From the NCBI RefSeq assembly GCF_004768545.1, contig NZ_CP038635.1, positions 1,674,001 to 1,738,000 of the forward strand: a stretch of 64,000 bases of DNA, written 5' to 3'. Below, one piece after another: positions 1 to 8,509 of this stretch. Position 1 is the stretch's first letter. The number at the start of each line of letters is the position of its first letter. A program made the translations under genes and the position numbers. The notes beneath the pieces were generated by a model, which was not told the origin of the DNA, did no database searches, and saw only the letters and a list, made by a program, of their open reading frames with translations. The stretch comes from Cupriavidus oxalaticus (GTDB lineage Bacteria; Pseudomonadota; Gammaproteobacteria; Burkholderiales; Burkholderiaceae).

Positions 1-98
1 TCAGCCACAACGAAATCGAAGACGCGAGGCCCGAGCACCTTGAGGCCGGCTGCAACGTGCTGCTGCACGCCATGCTCGATGCCGCCACGCGGCAATGA
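1..98 (+). CDS. M20-family amidohydrolase, C-terminal end (partial)
   Basis: The frame is open from the window start (first whole codon at position 3) and stops at TGA 96-98. The peptide contains SHNEIEDA followed by GCNVLLHAML, the usual C-terminal signature of M20 Zn-dependent hydrolases of the N-carbamoyl-amino-acid hydrolase / allantoate amidohydrolase type, where the His-Asn-Glu segment sits near the active site. Its stop overlaps the next start (ATGA at 95-98), so the two are translationally coupled. The exact substrate cannot be told from 31 residues. Confidence 0.7.
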   Translation, partial: SHNEIEDARPEHLEAGCNVLLHAMLDAATRQ

Positions 99-1609
99 CA
101 ACCGAACGGACTGCCCCAATGAAGATCCTGATTGCCCGACTCAATCACGAGACCAATACCTTTTCACCGGTGCCAACGCCGCTAGCGTCGTTCGCGCCGG
201 CCTATGGCGACGCCGCCTATCGCGCCGCCAAGGGCACTCGCACGGCCGCTGCGGCCTTCATCGACCTGGCCGAGGCCGCCGGCGCCGAAATCGTGGTGCC
301 GGTGATCGCTGGGGCCAACCCGAGCGGACGCGTCGCCGCTGCCGCCTACACGCACCTGTGCGACACCATCGTCGCAGCCGCCGACGGCTGCGACGCGGTG
401 ATGCTCGACCTGCATGGCGCAATGGTGGCCGAAAACAGCGACGACGGCGAAGGCGACCTGCTTCGGCGCCTGCGCGGCGTGCTACCGCATGCACCGATCG
501 CGGTCGCACTCGACCTGCACGGGAACATCACGCAGACCCTTGTCGACCATGCCGACATCGCGGTCAGCTTCAAGACCTACCCGCACGTTGACATGTATGA
601 AACTGGCGCGCATGCCGGCCGACTGCTGCTGGACATGGTCGCCGGGCGCGTGCGCCCGGTCATGGCGTGGCGGCGCCCGCCGCTGATCACGCACACCTTG
701 CGCAGCCGCACCGACGAAGGCGCCATGCAGCGCGCCGTGGCGCTGGCGCGCGAGGCCGAGCGGGACGGCATGCTGGCGGTGTCGGTGCTGGCCGGTTTCG
801 GCCTGGCCGATATCGCCGCGCCATGCCTGAGCGTCATTGTGGTTGGCGACGGCGACCCTGCCAGGGCCGACAGGGTCGCCCGCCGGATCGCGGAGCAGGC
901 GTGGGCAGAGCGCGATGCCTTTGCCTACCAGGCGGAGCCGCTTGCCAGTTCCATTGCACGCGCGGCACAGCTTGCCGACAGCGCAGACAGTGCGGACGCA
1001 CGACCGGTGCTGCTGCTCGATCATGGCGACAATTGCATGTCCGGCGGCACCTGCGACAACATGGCGGTGCTGCACGAGGCACTGGCGCAAGGACTTACCG
1101 GCATTGCAGTCGGGCCCGTATGCGACCCGGAGGCGGTGGCAGCGCTGGTGGATGCCGGCGTCGGGGCCAGCATCACGCTGCCGGTCGGCGACAAGGTGCC
1201 GTTGCCCCAACTGGATGTCTATCCCCGGGCCAAGCCGCTGACCGGCAAGGTTGCGGCGATCAGCGACGGCGAGTACATCATCACCGGGCCGACCTATACC
1301 GGGCAGCGCATCCGCATGGGGCGCACCGCCTTGCTCGATATCGGCGCAGCGCAGGTGATCGTGACCGAAACCCCGCAAGAGCACTGGGACATGGGGATCT
1401 TCACCCATATCGGCATCGACCCGCATCGGGCGCGGTTCCTGCTGCTGAAGTCGCGCATATATTGCCGTCCGGTGTTCGTCCCGATCGCCAAGGCGGTGGT
1501 CGAGTGCGACGGGGAAGGCGTCACCAGTTCGCGCTACGATCGCTTCCCGTTTCGTCAGGTCAGCAGGCCGGTCTATCCGCTCGACGACTCAGCTGCCTGG
1601 GCAGGCTAA
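95..1609 (+). CDS. M81 family metallopeptidase (MlrC-like)
   Basis: The 504-residue product carries the M81/MlrC hallmarks: LNHETNTFSP near the N terminus, DLHGAM around residue 107, DLHGN around 140 and a DHGDNCMSGGTCDN segment in the second half. The family is named after microcystinase C, but most members in proteobacteria sit in peptide or amino-acid-derivative catabolic loci and their true substrates are unknown. The start at 95 overlaps the upstream M20 stop. An internal ATG at 119 (MKILIARLNHE) matches the usual family start and may be the real one. Pairing with an M20 hydrolase suggests a two-step amide hydrolysis pathway. Confidence 0.85.
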   Translation: MTTERTAPMKILIARLNHETNTFSPVPTPLASFAPAYGDAAYRAAKGTRTAAAAFIDLAEAAGAEIVVPVIAGANPSGRVAAAAYTHLCDTIVAAADGCDAVMLDLHGAMVAENSDDGEGDLLRRLRGVLPHAPIAVALDLHGNITQTLVDHADIAVSFKTYPHVDMYETGAHAGRLLLDMVAGRVRPVMAWRRPPLITHTLRSRTDEGAMQRAVALAREAERDGMLAVSVLAGFGLADIAAPCLSVIVVGDGDPARADRVARRIAEQAWAERDAFAYQAEPLASSIARAAQLADSADSADARPVLLLDHGDNCMSGGTCDNMAVLHEALAQGLTGIAVGPVCDPEAVAALVDAGVGASITLPVGDKVPLPQLDVYPRAKPLTGKVAAISDGEYIITGPTYTGQRIRMGRTALLDIGAAQVIVTETPQEHWDMGIFTHIGIDPHRARFLLLKSRIYCRPVFVPIAKAVVECDGEGVTSSRYDRFPFRQVSRPVYPLDDSAAWAG

Positions 1610-1737
1610 GGCAGCGCTAGGTCAGCGCACACATTGAGCTGGTTTCGAAACAGGTGGCGGTCTGGCTCTCCGGCCTGACTCCTTGTCGGTGTCACGGGGC
1701 GGCCTTGAGCCACAACGACCGCCGCTCGACGGTGGTG

Positions 1738-2145
1738 CGCCAGTCCCGCCACAAAGCCCGTCAGGCCGGAGCGCGCGCCGTTGGAGAGGCCCAGCACGTC
1801 GATCGGTGCCTTGACCGCGCCGCTGGTGATGTTGATGATGCGGCCCCACTTGCGCGCGATCATGCCGTCGACGGTGGCCTTGATCAGGTCGATCGGCGTC
1901 AGCATATTGGCGTTGAGCGCGGCCATCCACGTGTCGCGGTCCCAGTCGCGGAAGTTGCCCGGCGGCGGGCCGCCGGCGTTGTTGACCAGGATGTCGAGAT
2001 CGCCGAGCCCGGCCACCGCGTCCAGCGCGGCGGCGCGGCCCTCGGGCCTGGTGATGTCGGCAGCCACGGCGACCACGCGGTGGCCATGGCGCGCACGGAT
2101 GTCGCTGGCGGCTTGCTCCAGCGCATCGGCGTTGCGCGCCACGAT
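1738..2145 (-). pseudogene. SDR oxidoreductase fragment, both ends lost
   Basis: This is a minus-strand segment of a short-chain dehydrogenase/reductase. It shows DILVNNAGGPPPG, an NITSGAV stretch holding the catalytic Ser region, and GRIINI. The N-terminal TGxxxGIG cofactor motif is absent because the sequence runs directly into a LysR remnant at about 2145. The C terminus ends at FVAGLA near 1738, before the usual active-site Tyr-Lys region is completed. Sequence from 1620 to 1737 is unrelated and not recognised. No intact start or full domain remains, so it is a broken gene. Confidence 0.8.
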
Positions 2146-2876
2146 TAGGGCTGCAAACGTCGACGCGGTCTCGATCGATAGCGTGGCACGCCGATGCCGG
2201 CATCGGCGAGCGTGCGCTCGAGCGCGAACCGCATCGGCGTGTTGACAGGGTAGGCTACCCATGACGCCTCCGCGAGGTCGCGCAAGGTCAGCGTCTTCCT
2301 GCAGGTGAGGGGGTGCGCGCGCGCGGCCACCACCGCAAGCGGCTCGGATTCGAGCGGCACGCAGTCGTAAGCTTCCGGGCGCCGGCTGCCGCCGCGGCGG
2401 CAGATGGCGAGATCGACGCGCCCCTCGTCGATCAGTGCCAGCAGGCTGGTGCTGGTCCCCTCCACGATCCCGATCGAAAGATGCGGCTGACGATGGCGCA
2501 GGTCGGTCAGCGCACGGGTCAGCAGCGGCACCGCGCCCATGATGACGCCGACCGCAAGGTGGCGCCGTGTCCCTGCGTCAGGGCAGTGACCTCGGCGTGC
2601 AGGTGTTCCAGGTCGCCGTAGATCAGGCGCGCATAGCGCGTGACGCAGCGCCCGAGATCATTGGCGACCAGCCCTTTCGGCTGCCGTTCGAACAGCGGCA
2701 TGCCGAGGATGTCCTCGATCTCGCGCAGCACCTTGGTCGCGCCGGGTTGCGAGATGGCGATTTCCTCGGCCGCCTTGTGCAGCGAGCCATGGTTCTCTAG
2801 CGATCAACAGCCTTAACTGCTTGAGGCGAAGACGCGATGCAATGTTGGCGAGGGAAGGAACAGCCAGCGGCTTCAT
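2145..2876 (-). pseudogene. LysR-family regulator, multiply frameshifted and truncated
   Basis: The reconstructed product begins MKPLAVPSLANIASRLRLKQ, continues into a helix-turn-helix with NHGSLHKAAEEIAISQPGA and KVLREIEDILGMPLFERQ, then the effector domain (GVIMGAVPLLTRALTDLR). Three single-base frame changes break it: near 2797 inside the HTH, near 2557 (LR/VGVIMGAV), and near 2180 (GVPRY/IETASTF). After IETASTFAAL the frame passes into an SDR fragment, so the C-terminal third is gone. The gene cannot make a functional regulator as read here. Confidence 0.85.
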
Positions 2877-2973
2877 GGCAACGACAGGACCGAAAGCCGA
2901 CACTATAGCTTTTTGCGGCATTGGACGGCGGTCGTCTGCACCTTCTCAGATCACCTCGGGGAGCGACGGCGCG

Positions 2974-3903
2974 TCAGCCCGCCTCCACCGTTGCGATCTC
3001 CGGTACCACACTGCTCGCCTGCAGCAACAACGTCTTGCGGAAGATCTCCACCAGCGGCCGGAGGTTGACCTTGTGCCACGCCGCCCACAAGGGCGTGCGG
3101 TAGCTGAACCACGACAGTTCGTGCAGCACCACGCCCTTCGGTGCCTGGTGGCGCAGGCTTTGCTGGATCGTGGTCACGCCCAGTCCCGCGGCCACGAGCC
3201 CCAGGGCCGCCAGCGGCTCGGTCGCCTCCATCGTGATGGTCGGCGTGAAGCCGGCTTTGGCGCAAGCCGCGATGAACGTGTCATGCCGCAGCGCGGTTTC
3301 CTGGTGCATCACGCCGATCCACTTCTGCGCAGCGAGGTCGTCCGGGGTGAGCTGCTCCGCCCTGGCAAGCGGGTGGCCTTCGGGCAGCGCCAGCAGCATC
3401 GGGTCATTGAGCACCTGTGCGGCCTCGAGATCCGGATCGTCGGGCGGCGGCGGCTCGCACACGAGTGCGATATCCAGGCTGCGCTGGCGCAGCCCCTCTA
3501 GCTGGGCCGCCGACTGCTGGTTGTACAGCGCGATGTGCACGGCGGGCCGGTCCTGGCGCAACTCGCGCAAGGCGTTCGGCAGGATGCCGGAGTGCATCGC
3601 GTATTCCAGGTAGCCGATGCACAGGCCGCCTTCGTCGCCGCGCCCGAGCCGCCGCGCCAGCGATTCGAGCCGGTTGGCATGCGTCAGGAAGGCGCGGGTC
3701 TCGGCCAGGAACGTGCGGCCGTCGCGCGTGAGCCGGATGCGTTGCTGGGAGCGCTCGAACAACACCAGCCCGAGCTTTTCCTCGAGCTGGGCAATCTGCC
3801 GGCTAAGTGGCGATTGGGAGATATGGAGCCGTTCGGCGGCGCGTCCGACGTGCTCGTCTTCGGCCACGGCCACGAAATAGTGAAGTTGGCGGATATCTAG
3901 CAT
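2974..3903 (-). CDS. LysR-type transcriptional regulator
   Basis: This is a 309-residue LysR regulator of normal length. The winged HTH is at residues 3-60 (LHYFVAVAEDEHVGRAAERL, SQSPLSRQIAQLEEKLG, LFERS) and is followed by a substrate-binding domain containing DIALVCEPP. It is divergent from the aldo/keto reductase at 4018 with a 114-bp shared intergenic region holding palindromes, the standard arrangement for a LysR protein controlling its neighbour. The inducer is unknown. Confidence 0.9.
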   Translation of the reverse strand: MLDIRQLHYFVAVAEDEHVGRAAERLHISQSPLSRQIAQLEEKLGLVLFERSQQRIRLTRDGRTFLAETRAFLTHANRLESLARRLGRGDEGGLCIGYLEYAMHSGILPNALRELRQDRPAVHIALYNQQSAAQLEGLRQRSLDIALVCEPPPPDDPDLEAAQVLNDPMLLALPEGHPLARAEQLTPDDLAAQKWIGVMHQETALRHDTFIAACAKAGFTPTITMEATEPLAALGLVAAGLGVTTIQQSLRHQAPKGVVLHELSWFSYRTPLWAAWHKVNLRPLVEIFRKTLLLQASSVVPEIATVEAG

Positions 3904-3949
3904 GTCCAGTCCTGAATTTCAGACCTCTAGGGAATCAAGTCTTTCAAAT

Positions 3950-3964
3950 TCTGTCTTGGACAGA
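3950..3964. promoter_or_regulatory. Palindrome in LysR/AKR divergent promoter region
   Basis: TCTGTC-TTG-GACAGA is a perfect inverted repeat with 6-bp arms, located between the divergent LysR gene (start 3903) and aldo/keto reductase gene (start 4018). A second short palindrome, CTGAATTTCAG, lies at about 3912-3922. Either may be the LysR operator. This is inferred from position and symmetry only. Confidence 0.4.
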
Positions 3965-4017
3965 CTTAACTTGCAACCCTAGACTGCCTTCACCCCAACT
4001 TAATTTGTGGAGCAGTC

Positions 4018-5037
4018 ATGAGCATCAAGGACAAACTGGCCGGCAACGTGCTCGGCTTTGGTACCGCCCCGCTGGGCAATATGTTCCGCGACATCCCGGA
4101 AGCGGAGGCGCAGGCCACCGTGGACGCGGCCTGGGCGCAAGGCGTGCGCTACTACGACACCGCGCCGTTCTACGGCGCGGGCCTGGCCGAAATCCGGCTG
4201 GGCGAAGCGCTGTCCCGGCACCCGCGCGACGAATACGTGCTCAGCACCAAGGTCGGCCGCCTGATCCTGGACGAAGTCGAAGACGCCAGCGCGCGGGCGC
4301 TGGGCGAGAAAAGCGGCCTGTTTGCCGCCGGCCGCCCGAACAAGCTGGTCAACGACTACTCGGCGGACGCCACGCTGCGCTCGATCGAGGACAGCCTCAA
4401 GCGGATGAAGGCCGACCGCCTCGACATCGTGTGGGTCCACGACATCGCCCAGGACTTCTACGGCGACGAGTGGCTGGCCTATTTCGAGACGGCCCGCAAG
4501 GGCGCTTTCAAAGTGCTGACCCGGCTGCGCGAAGAGGGCGTGATCAAGGCCTGGGGCCTGGGCGTGAACCGCGTCGAGCCGATCGAACTGACGCTGGACC
4601 TGACTGAAGTGCAGCCGGACGGCTTCCTGCTGGCGGGCCGCTATTCGCTGCTCGACCACGAGCGCGCGCTGCAGCGCCTGATGCCGAAGGCCGCGGAGCG
4701 CAAGACCGAGATCGTGGTCGGCGGCCCGTACAGCTCGGGCATCCTGGCCGGCGGCTCGCACTTCGAGTACCAGAAGGCGCCGCCCGAGATCATCGACAAG
4801 GTCGAGCGCATCAAGGCGATCGCGCAACGCCACGGCGTCAGCATCAAGGCCGCCGCGCTGCAGTTCGTGCTGGCCAACCCGGCGGTCGCCGCCGTGATCC
4901 CGGGGGCAAGCCGGCCCGAGCGCATCGCCGAGGACACCGCCGCGCTGAAGGCGGTCATTCCCGCCGATTTCTGGCGCGAGCTGCGCGAGCAGCACCTGGT
5001 TGCGGCAAATGCACCGCTGCCTGGCGACAGCAACTGA
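4018..5037 (+). CDS. Aldo/keto reductase (D-threo-aldose / pyridoxal dehydrogenase type)
   Basis: The 339-residue NAD(P)-dependent oxidoreductase has the AKR fold. The catalytic tetrad is visible: Asp and Tyr in YYDTAPFYG, Lys in LSTKVGR and His in VWVHDI. The cofactor-binding C terminus includes AAVIPGASRPERIAEDTAAL. The overall pattern, with a long insertion after the Lys, resembles the D-threo-aldose 1-dehydrogenase / L-fucose dehydrogenase / pyridoxal 4-dehydrogenase group, so sugar or aldehyde oxidation is likely. GGAG sits 8 bases before ATG. An SRPBCC gene follows 32 bp downstream in the same operon. Confidence 0.88.
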   Translation: MSIKDKLAGNVLGFGTAPLGNMFRDIPEAEAQATVDAAWAQGVRYYDTAPFYGAGLAEIRLGEALSRHPRDEYVLSTKVGRLILDEVEDASARALGEKSGLFAAGRPNKLVNDYSADATLRSIEDSLKRMKADRLDIVWVHDIAQDFYGDEWLAYFETARKGAFKVLTRLREEGVIKAWGLGVNRVEPIELTLDLTEVQPDGFLLAGRYSLLDHERALQRLMPKAAERKTEIVVGGPYSSGILAGGSHFEYQKAPPEIIDKVERIKAIAQRHGVSIKAAALQFVLANPAVAAVIPGASRPERIAEDTAALKAVIPADFWRELREQHLVAANAPLPGDSN

Positions 5038-5069
5038 TCCGGGACCACATTCGATTCAAGGAGTCCATC

Positions 5070-5495
5070 ATGGCACAAGCTTCTGCAACGATCACGCTGC
5101 CGGTAGCACCGGACCGCGTCTGGCAACTGATTGGCGGCTTCGATTCGCTGCCCGACTGGCTGCCGTATATCCCCAAGAGCGAACTGAGCGAGGGCGGCCG
5201 TGTGCGCAGCCTCGTCAACCCGGACGGCGACGCCATCGTCGAACGTCTCGAGGCCTTTGACCAGGGCGCGCGCAGCTACACCTACTCGATCCTGCAGGCG
5301 CCGTTCCCGGTCTCCGGCTACCGCTCCACGCTGCGCGTGGTCGGCATCGACGGGGACCAGGCATCGCGCGTCGAATGGTCTGGCCAGTTCACGCCGGCAG
5401 GCGTGAGCGATGACGACGCATCGCGGCTGTTCGAGGGCATTTATCGGGATGGCCTCAAGGCACTGGAGGCAACGCTGGCCGGGGCGGCATCATGA
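5070..5495 (+). CDS. SRPBCC (START/polyketide-cyclase-like) family protein
   Basis: The 141-residue single-domain protein carries the SRPBCC pattern: VAPDRVWQLIGGFDSLPDWLPYI at the N terminus, a central run of beta strands, and a long C-terminal helix (LFEGIYRDGLKALEATL). The family binds hydrophobic ligands in a helix-grip pocket; the ligand here is unknown. AAGGAG lies 7 bases before ATG. It is co-transcribed with the aldo/keto reductase and its stop overlaps the next short ORF (ATGA at 5492-5495). Confidence 0.85.
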   Translation: MAQASATITLPVAPDRVWQLIGGFDSLPDWLPYIPKSELSEGGRVRSLVNPDGDAIVERLEAFDQGARSYTYSILQAPFPVSGYRSTLRVVGIDGDQASRVEWSGQFTPAGVSDDDASRLFEGIYRDGLKALEATLAGAAS

Positions 5496-5611
5496 GAGGG
5501 CTGATGGCCTTGTCGCTGGCTTTCGCGGTCATGTTCGGCACGTCGGGGCTTGCGCAGGCGGCGGTTGGCGTGCCTGGCGAAGGGTGCCTTCTGTTCCAGT
5601 ATGGCGAGTAA
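5492..5611 (+). pseudogene. Truncated exported protein (signal peptide only)
   Basis: This 39-codon ORF encodes a convincing signal peptide (MRGLMALSLAFAVMFGTSGLAQA, cleavage after AQA), but only about 16 residues follow before TAA. It is translationally coupled to the SRPBCC gene by ATGA. The simplest reading is the 5' end of a periplasmic protein gene whose remainder was lost at the rearrangement marked by the hairpin at 5643. Confidence 0.5.
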
Positions 5612-5642
5612 ATCCGTGGGATGGCGCGCCGTCGCGCCACCT

Positions 5643-5687
5643 GCACTGCACCCCGTCAGCCGGAATCCGGCTGACGGGGTGCAGTGC
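5643..5687. repeat. Perfect 21-bp inverted repeat with 3-nt loop
   Basis: Positions 5643-5663 and 5667-5687 are exact reverse complements, separated only by AAT. The stem is GC-rich and is not followed by a T run, so it is not a classical intrinsic terminator. It separates the truncated signal-peptide ORF from a 3-hydroxyacyl-CoA dehydrogenase fragment. It may be a remnant of a mobile element end or a palindrome-mediated deletion point. Confidence 0.75.
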
Positions 5688-5813
5688 CATTACGACGGCA
5701 TCTTCATCAGGCCGTTATCGATGGAGAGCCGATTCGCATCGATGGCGCGAGGCTGGGCAAGGATGGGCACACCGTCCGGCTTGCCCGCCAACCTGAATCA
5801 GACGTCGAGGGAG

Positions 5814-5981
5814 GCGGTCGAGTTTGCCGAGGCGCTGATGCTGTCAATCGGCCAGAGCGTGGTCCATGTGCACAAGGAGATCGAAGGATTCGTCCTCAAC
5901 CGGCTGCAGGCTGCGCTGCTGTGGGAAGCCTGGGCGCTGCAGCGCGACGGCGAGGCAAGCTGCGTGCGGCGTCCTGCGTGA
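5814..5981 (+). pseudogene. 3-hydroxyacyl-CoA dehydrogenase fragment
   Basis: The plus-strand peptide EFAEALMLSIGQSVVHVHKE followed by IEGFVLNRLQAALLWEAW matches the linker between the NAD-binding and C-terminal domains of 3-hydroxyacyl-CoA dehydrogenases (usual motif: K-[DE]-x-x-GFVxNR). Nothing of the N-terminal GxGxMG Rossmann motif or the rest of the C-terminal domain is present. It is an orphan scrap of a longer gene. Confidence 0.7.
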
Positions 5982-6024
5982 TTGCTGCCTGCTCTCTCAC
6001 AGGACAGGGACGCTCGCACAGCGC

Positions 6025-7185
6025 TCACGAAGCGAACAGCGCGCGCCTGTCTGCCCGGCTGAGCCACACCACCAGGAATCCCGCCGCAGCCAGCAGGCCG
6101 CCAGCGACCGGCACCGCGCTGTAGCCGAGGTCCAGGCTGATGACCCCGCCACCGAGTGCTGCGCCCAGGGCATTGCCGAGATTGAACGCGCCGACGTTGA
6201 TCGACGAGGCGAGTCCCGGTGCCTCCGCCGCGGCTTCCATCACCCGCATCTGCACCGGCGGGACGACGGCGAAGGTCGCGGCTCCCCAGGCAAGTAGTCC
6301 AAGGGCCGCGGTGACGTGGTGGGAGAGGGCGAAGGGGAGCACCAGCATGATGATGGCGAGCGCCGACAGGACGATCTTCGTTGCGCCATCGAGCGACCAG
6401 TCCGCGAGCCGTCCTCCCACGTGGTTGCCGACCGTGAAGCCAACGCCGATCAGCACGAGCGAGAGCGTCACGAAGGTGTCGGATGCGCCGGTGAGATCGG
6501 CAAGCACCGGCGCGATATAGGTGTAGAGCGTGAACATGGCGCCCGCGCCCAGCACCGTTGTCGCCATCGCCAGCAACACCGGCGGGCGGGTGAGCACGGC
6601 CAGTTCCCGGCGCACATTGGGCGGGGTGCCGCGCTCGCCCTGCGGCAGCGCCAGCCAAAGCGCGGCAATGGCGAGCAGCCCCAGCACAGCGGTGCCGGCG
6701 AACGCCAGGCGCCAGCCGACCTGCTGTCCGATCCAGGTTGCCGCGGGCACGCCGCCGATATTGGCGATGGTCAGTCCCATGAACATCGTTGCCACGGCGC
6801 TGGCCTGCTTCTCCTTCGGCACCACGCTCGCGGCCACCACGGCCCCGAGGCCGAAGAAGGCGCCATGGTTGAGGCTGGTGACGAGGCGCGACGCCAGCAG
6901 CGTGGCGTATCCCGGCGCGAGCGCCGACAGCAGGTTGCCAACGGTGAAGATGGCCATCAGCGCCATCAGTGCGGCGCGCTTGCCGAAGCGGCTGAACAGC
7001 AGGGTCATCACCGGCGCGCCGACCATCACGCCAACCGCGTACGCGGTAATCAGCATCCCCGCGGTGGGGATGCTGACGTCGACGCCTTCGGCGATCACGG
7101 GGAGCAACCCCATCGGGGCGAATTCGGTGGTGCCGATGCCGAAGGCGCCGATGGCGAGCGCTAGCAGTGCGGTATTGGATTTCAT
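6025..7185 (-). CDS. MFS transporter, DHA1 drug/sugar efflux type
   Basis: The 386-residue membrane protein has twelve predicted transmembrane segments. It begins with ALLALAIGAFGIGTTEFAPM and has the loop motif FSRFGKRAALM typical of the DHA1 family (AraJ-like efflux proteins). The start lies 23 bp downstream of the ene-reductase stop on the same strand, so the two form an operon. Efflux of an electrophile or solvent-like compound handled by the reductase is plausible but unproven. Confidence 0.88.
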   Translation of the reverse strand: MKSNTALLALAIGAFGIGTTEFAPMGLLPVIAEGVDVSIPTAGMLITAYAVGVMVGAPVMTLLFSRFGKRAALMALMAIFTVGNLLSALAPGYATLLASRLVTSLNHGAFFGLGAVVAASVVPKEKQASAVATMFMGLTIANIGGVPAATWIGQQVGWRLAFAGTAVLGLLAIAALWLALPQGERGTPPNVRRELAVLTRPPVLLAMATTVLGAGAMFTLYTYIAPVLADLTGASDTFVTLSLVLIGVGFTVGNHVGGRLADWSLDGATKIVLSALAIIMLVLPFALSHHVTAALGLLAWGAATFAVVPPVQMRVMEAAAEAPGLASSINVGAFNLGNALGAALGGGVISLDLGYSAVPVAGGLLAAAGFLVVWLSRADRRALFAS

Positions 7186-7208
7186 CGTGGCAGATCCTGG
7201 CAGGTGCC

Positions 7209-8318
7209 TTACGCTGCGGCCTTGCCGTCGTAGGCGGGATAGTCGGTGTAGCCTTCGGCGCCGCCGCCATAGTGGAGCGCGCGATCGGACATGGCCAGGG
7301 GCCAGTCGTTCTCGAGGCGTGCGACCAGGTCGGGGTTGGCAATGAACGGCTCGCCGAATGCCGCAATGTCGATCAGGCCATCGGCGATGAGGCCATCGGC
7401 GCGTGCGCGCGTCATGCCTCCGGCAAGGATCAGCACGCCCGTGAATCGGCTGCGGAACTTTGCAAGGAAGTCACCTGGCGTGGCCGAACTGCCGCGCGTG
7501 CTCTGATCCATCAGGTGGACGTAAGCGATATTGCGCCTGGAGAGTTCATCGGCGAGATGGAGATACGTTTCCTCGAGCTCGGGGTAGGCGGCCATGTCGC
7601 CGAGGCCGCCATAGGGCGACAAACGGATGGCCGTGCGTCGCGCACCGATCCGCGCCGCGACCGCGTCGATGGCTGCAAGGGCGAAACGGGTGCGGCTCTC
7701 CACGGTGTCGCCGCGGAATTCATCGGTGCGATCGTTCACCGTCGGGTTCAGGAACTGCTCGATCAGGTAACCATTGGCGCCGTGCAGCTCGACGCCGTCG
7801 AAGCCGGCCTCCATGGCATTGGCGGCGGCCTCGGCAAAATCGGCGATCACACCATAGACTTCACCGGTCGTCAGTGCGCGGGGCGCGGACACATCGACCG
7901 CACCCGGCGTGCCATCGGCGGTGTAACCCCAGGCCTTGGTGTTCTTCGCGGTCTGGCCGGTGGCACTGACCGGCTGAATGCCACCGGGCTGGATCGAAAC
8001 ATGGCTCACACGGCCGACATGCCAGAGCTGGGTGAAGATCGTGCCGCCCTTGGCGTGGACGGCGTCAGTGACCTTGCGCCAGCCATCGACCTGTTGTGGT
8101 GTGTACAGGCCAGGGTTGAACAGGAAGCCCTGGGCGCTGGGCGATATCACCGTGCCCTCGGTCACGATCAGGCCGGCGTCGGCGCGCTGGCTGTAGTAAA
8201 GCGCGTTGAGGTCGTTGGGAACCCCGTCCGGATTCCGGGAACGGGTCAGCGGCGCCATGGCGATCCGGTTAGCGAGCTGGCGCTCGCCCATGGTAAAGGG
8301 CTTAAACAGGAGACTCAT
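7209..8318 (-). CDS. nemA: Alkene reductase, Old Yellow Enzyme family
   Basis: This 369-residue FMN enzyme has the OYE beta-barrel signatures: NRIAMAPLTRSRN near the N terminus, QLWHVGR, the HGANGYL segment carrying the substrate-binding His/Asn pair, and the phosphate-binding FGEPFIANPDL near the C terminus. It reduces activated C=C bonds (enoates, maleimides, nitro-compounds). ATG 8318 was chosen over an upstream in-frame ATG at 8351 because AAGG precedes it and family members begin LFxP. It shares a palindrome type with the second ene-reductase locus at 40672. Confidence 0.9.
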   Translation of the reverse strand: MSLLFKPFTMGERQLANRIAMAPLTRSRNPDGVPNDLNALYYSQRADAGLIVTEGTVISPSAQGFLFNPGLYTPQQVDGWRKVTDAVHAKGGTIFTQLWHVGRVSHVSIQPGGIQPVSATGQTAKNTKAWGYTADGTPGAVDVSAPRALTTGEVYGVIADFAEAAANAMEAGFDGVELHGANGYLIEQFLNPTVNDRTDEFRGDTVESRTRFALAAIDAVAARIGARRTAIRLSPYGGLGDMAAYPELEETYLHLADELSRRNIAYVHLMDQSTRGSSATPGDFLAKFRSRFTGVLILAGGMTRARADGLIADGLIDIAAFGEPFIANPDLVARLENDWPLAMSDRALHYGGGAEGYTDYPAYDGKAAA

Positions 8319-8444
8319 TTTGGGACCTTGATCAGGGAGGGGGGCGGCCACCGGGGTAGTGGCGGCGCGCTCGGTAAGTTCGTCGATGGACCGCAGTTTG
8401 CGCGGTTTATATTTGTTGATTAAGCCGTGTATGGGTCAAATACT

Positions 8445-8461
8445 TTTGATTTCATATCAAA
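8445..8461. promoter_or_regulatory. AT-rich palindrome upstream of the ene-reductase
   Basis: TTTGATTTCATATCAAA has 5-bp inverted arms and lies about 130 bp upstream of the ene-reductase start in an AT-rich promoter region. A related inverted repeat built on TTTGA/TCAAA precedes the aldo/keto reductase at 40774. It may be a repressor site; no regulator gene is adjacent. Confidence 0.4.
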
Positions 8462-8509
8462 TGTCAGGACCCGTCGGACCAGGCACAGGTGCCCGCGATG
8501 ACTCGGCGC

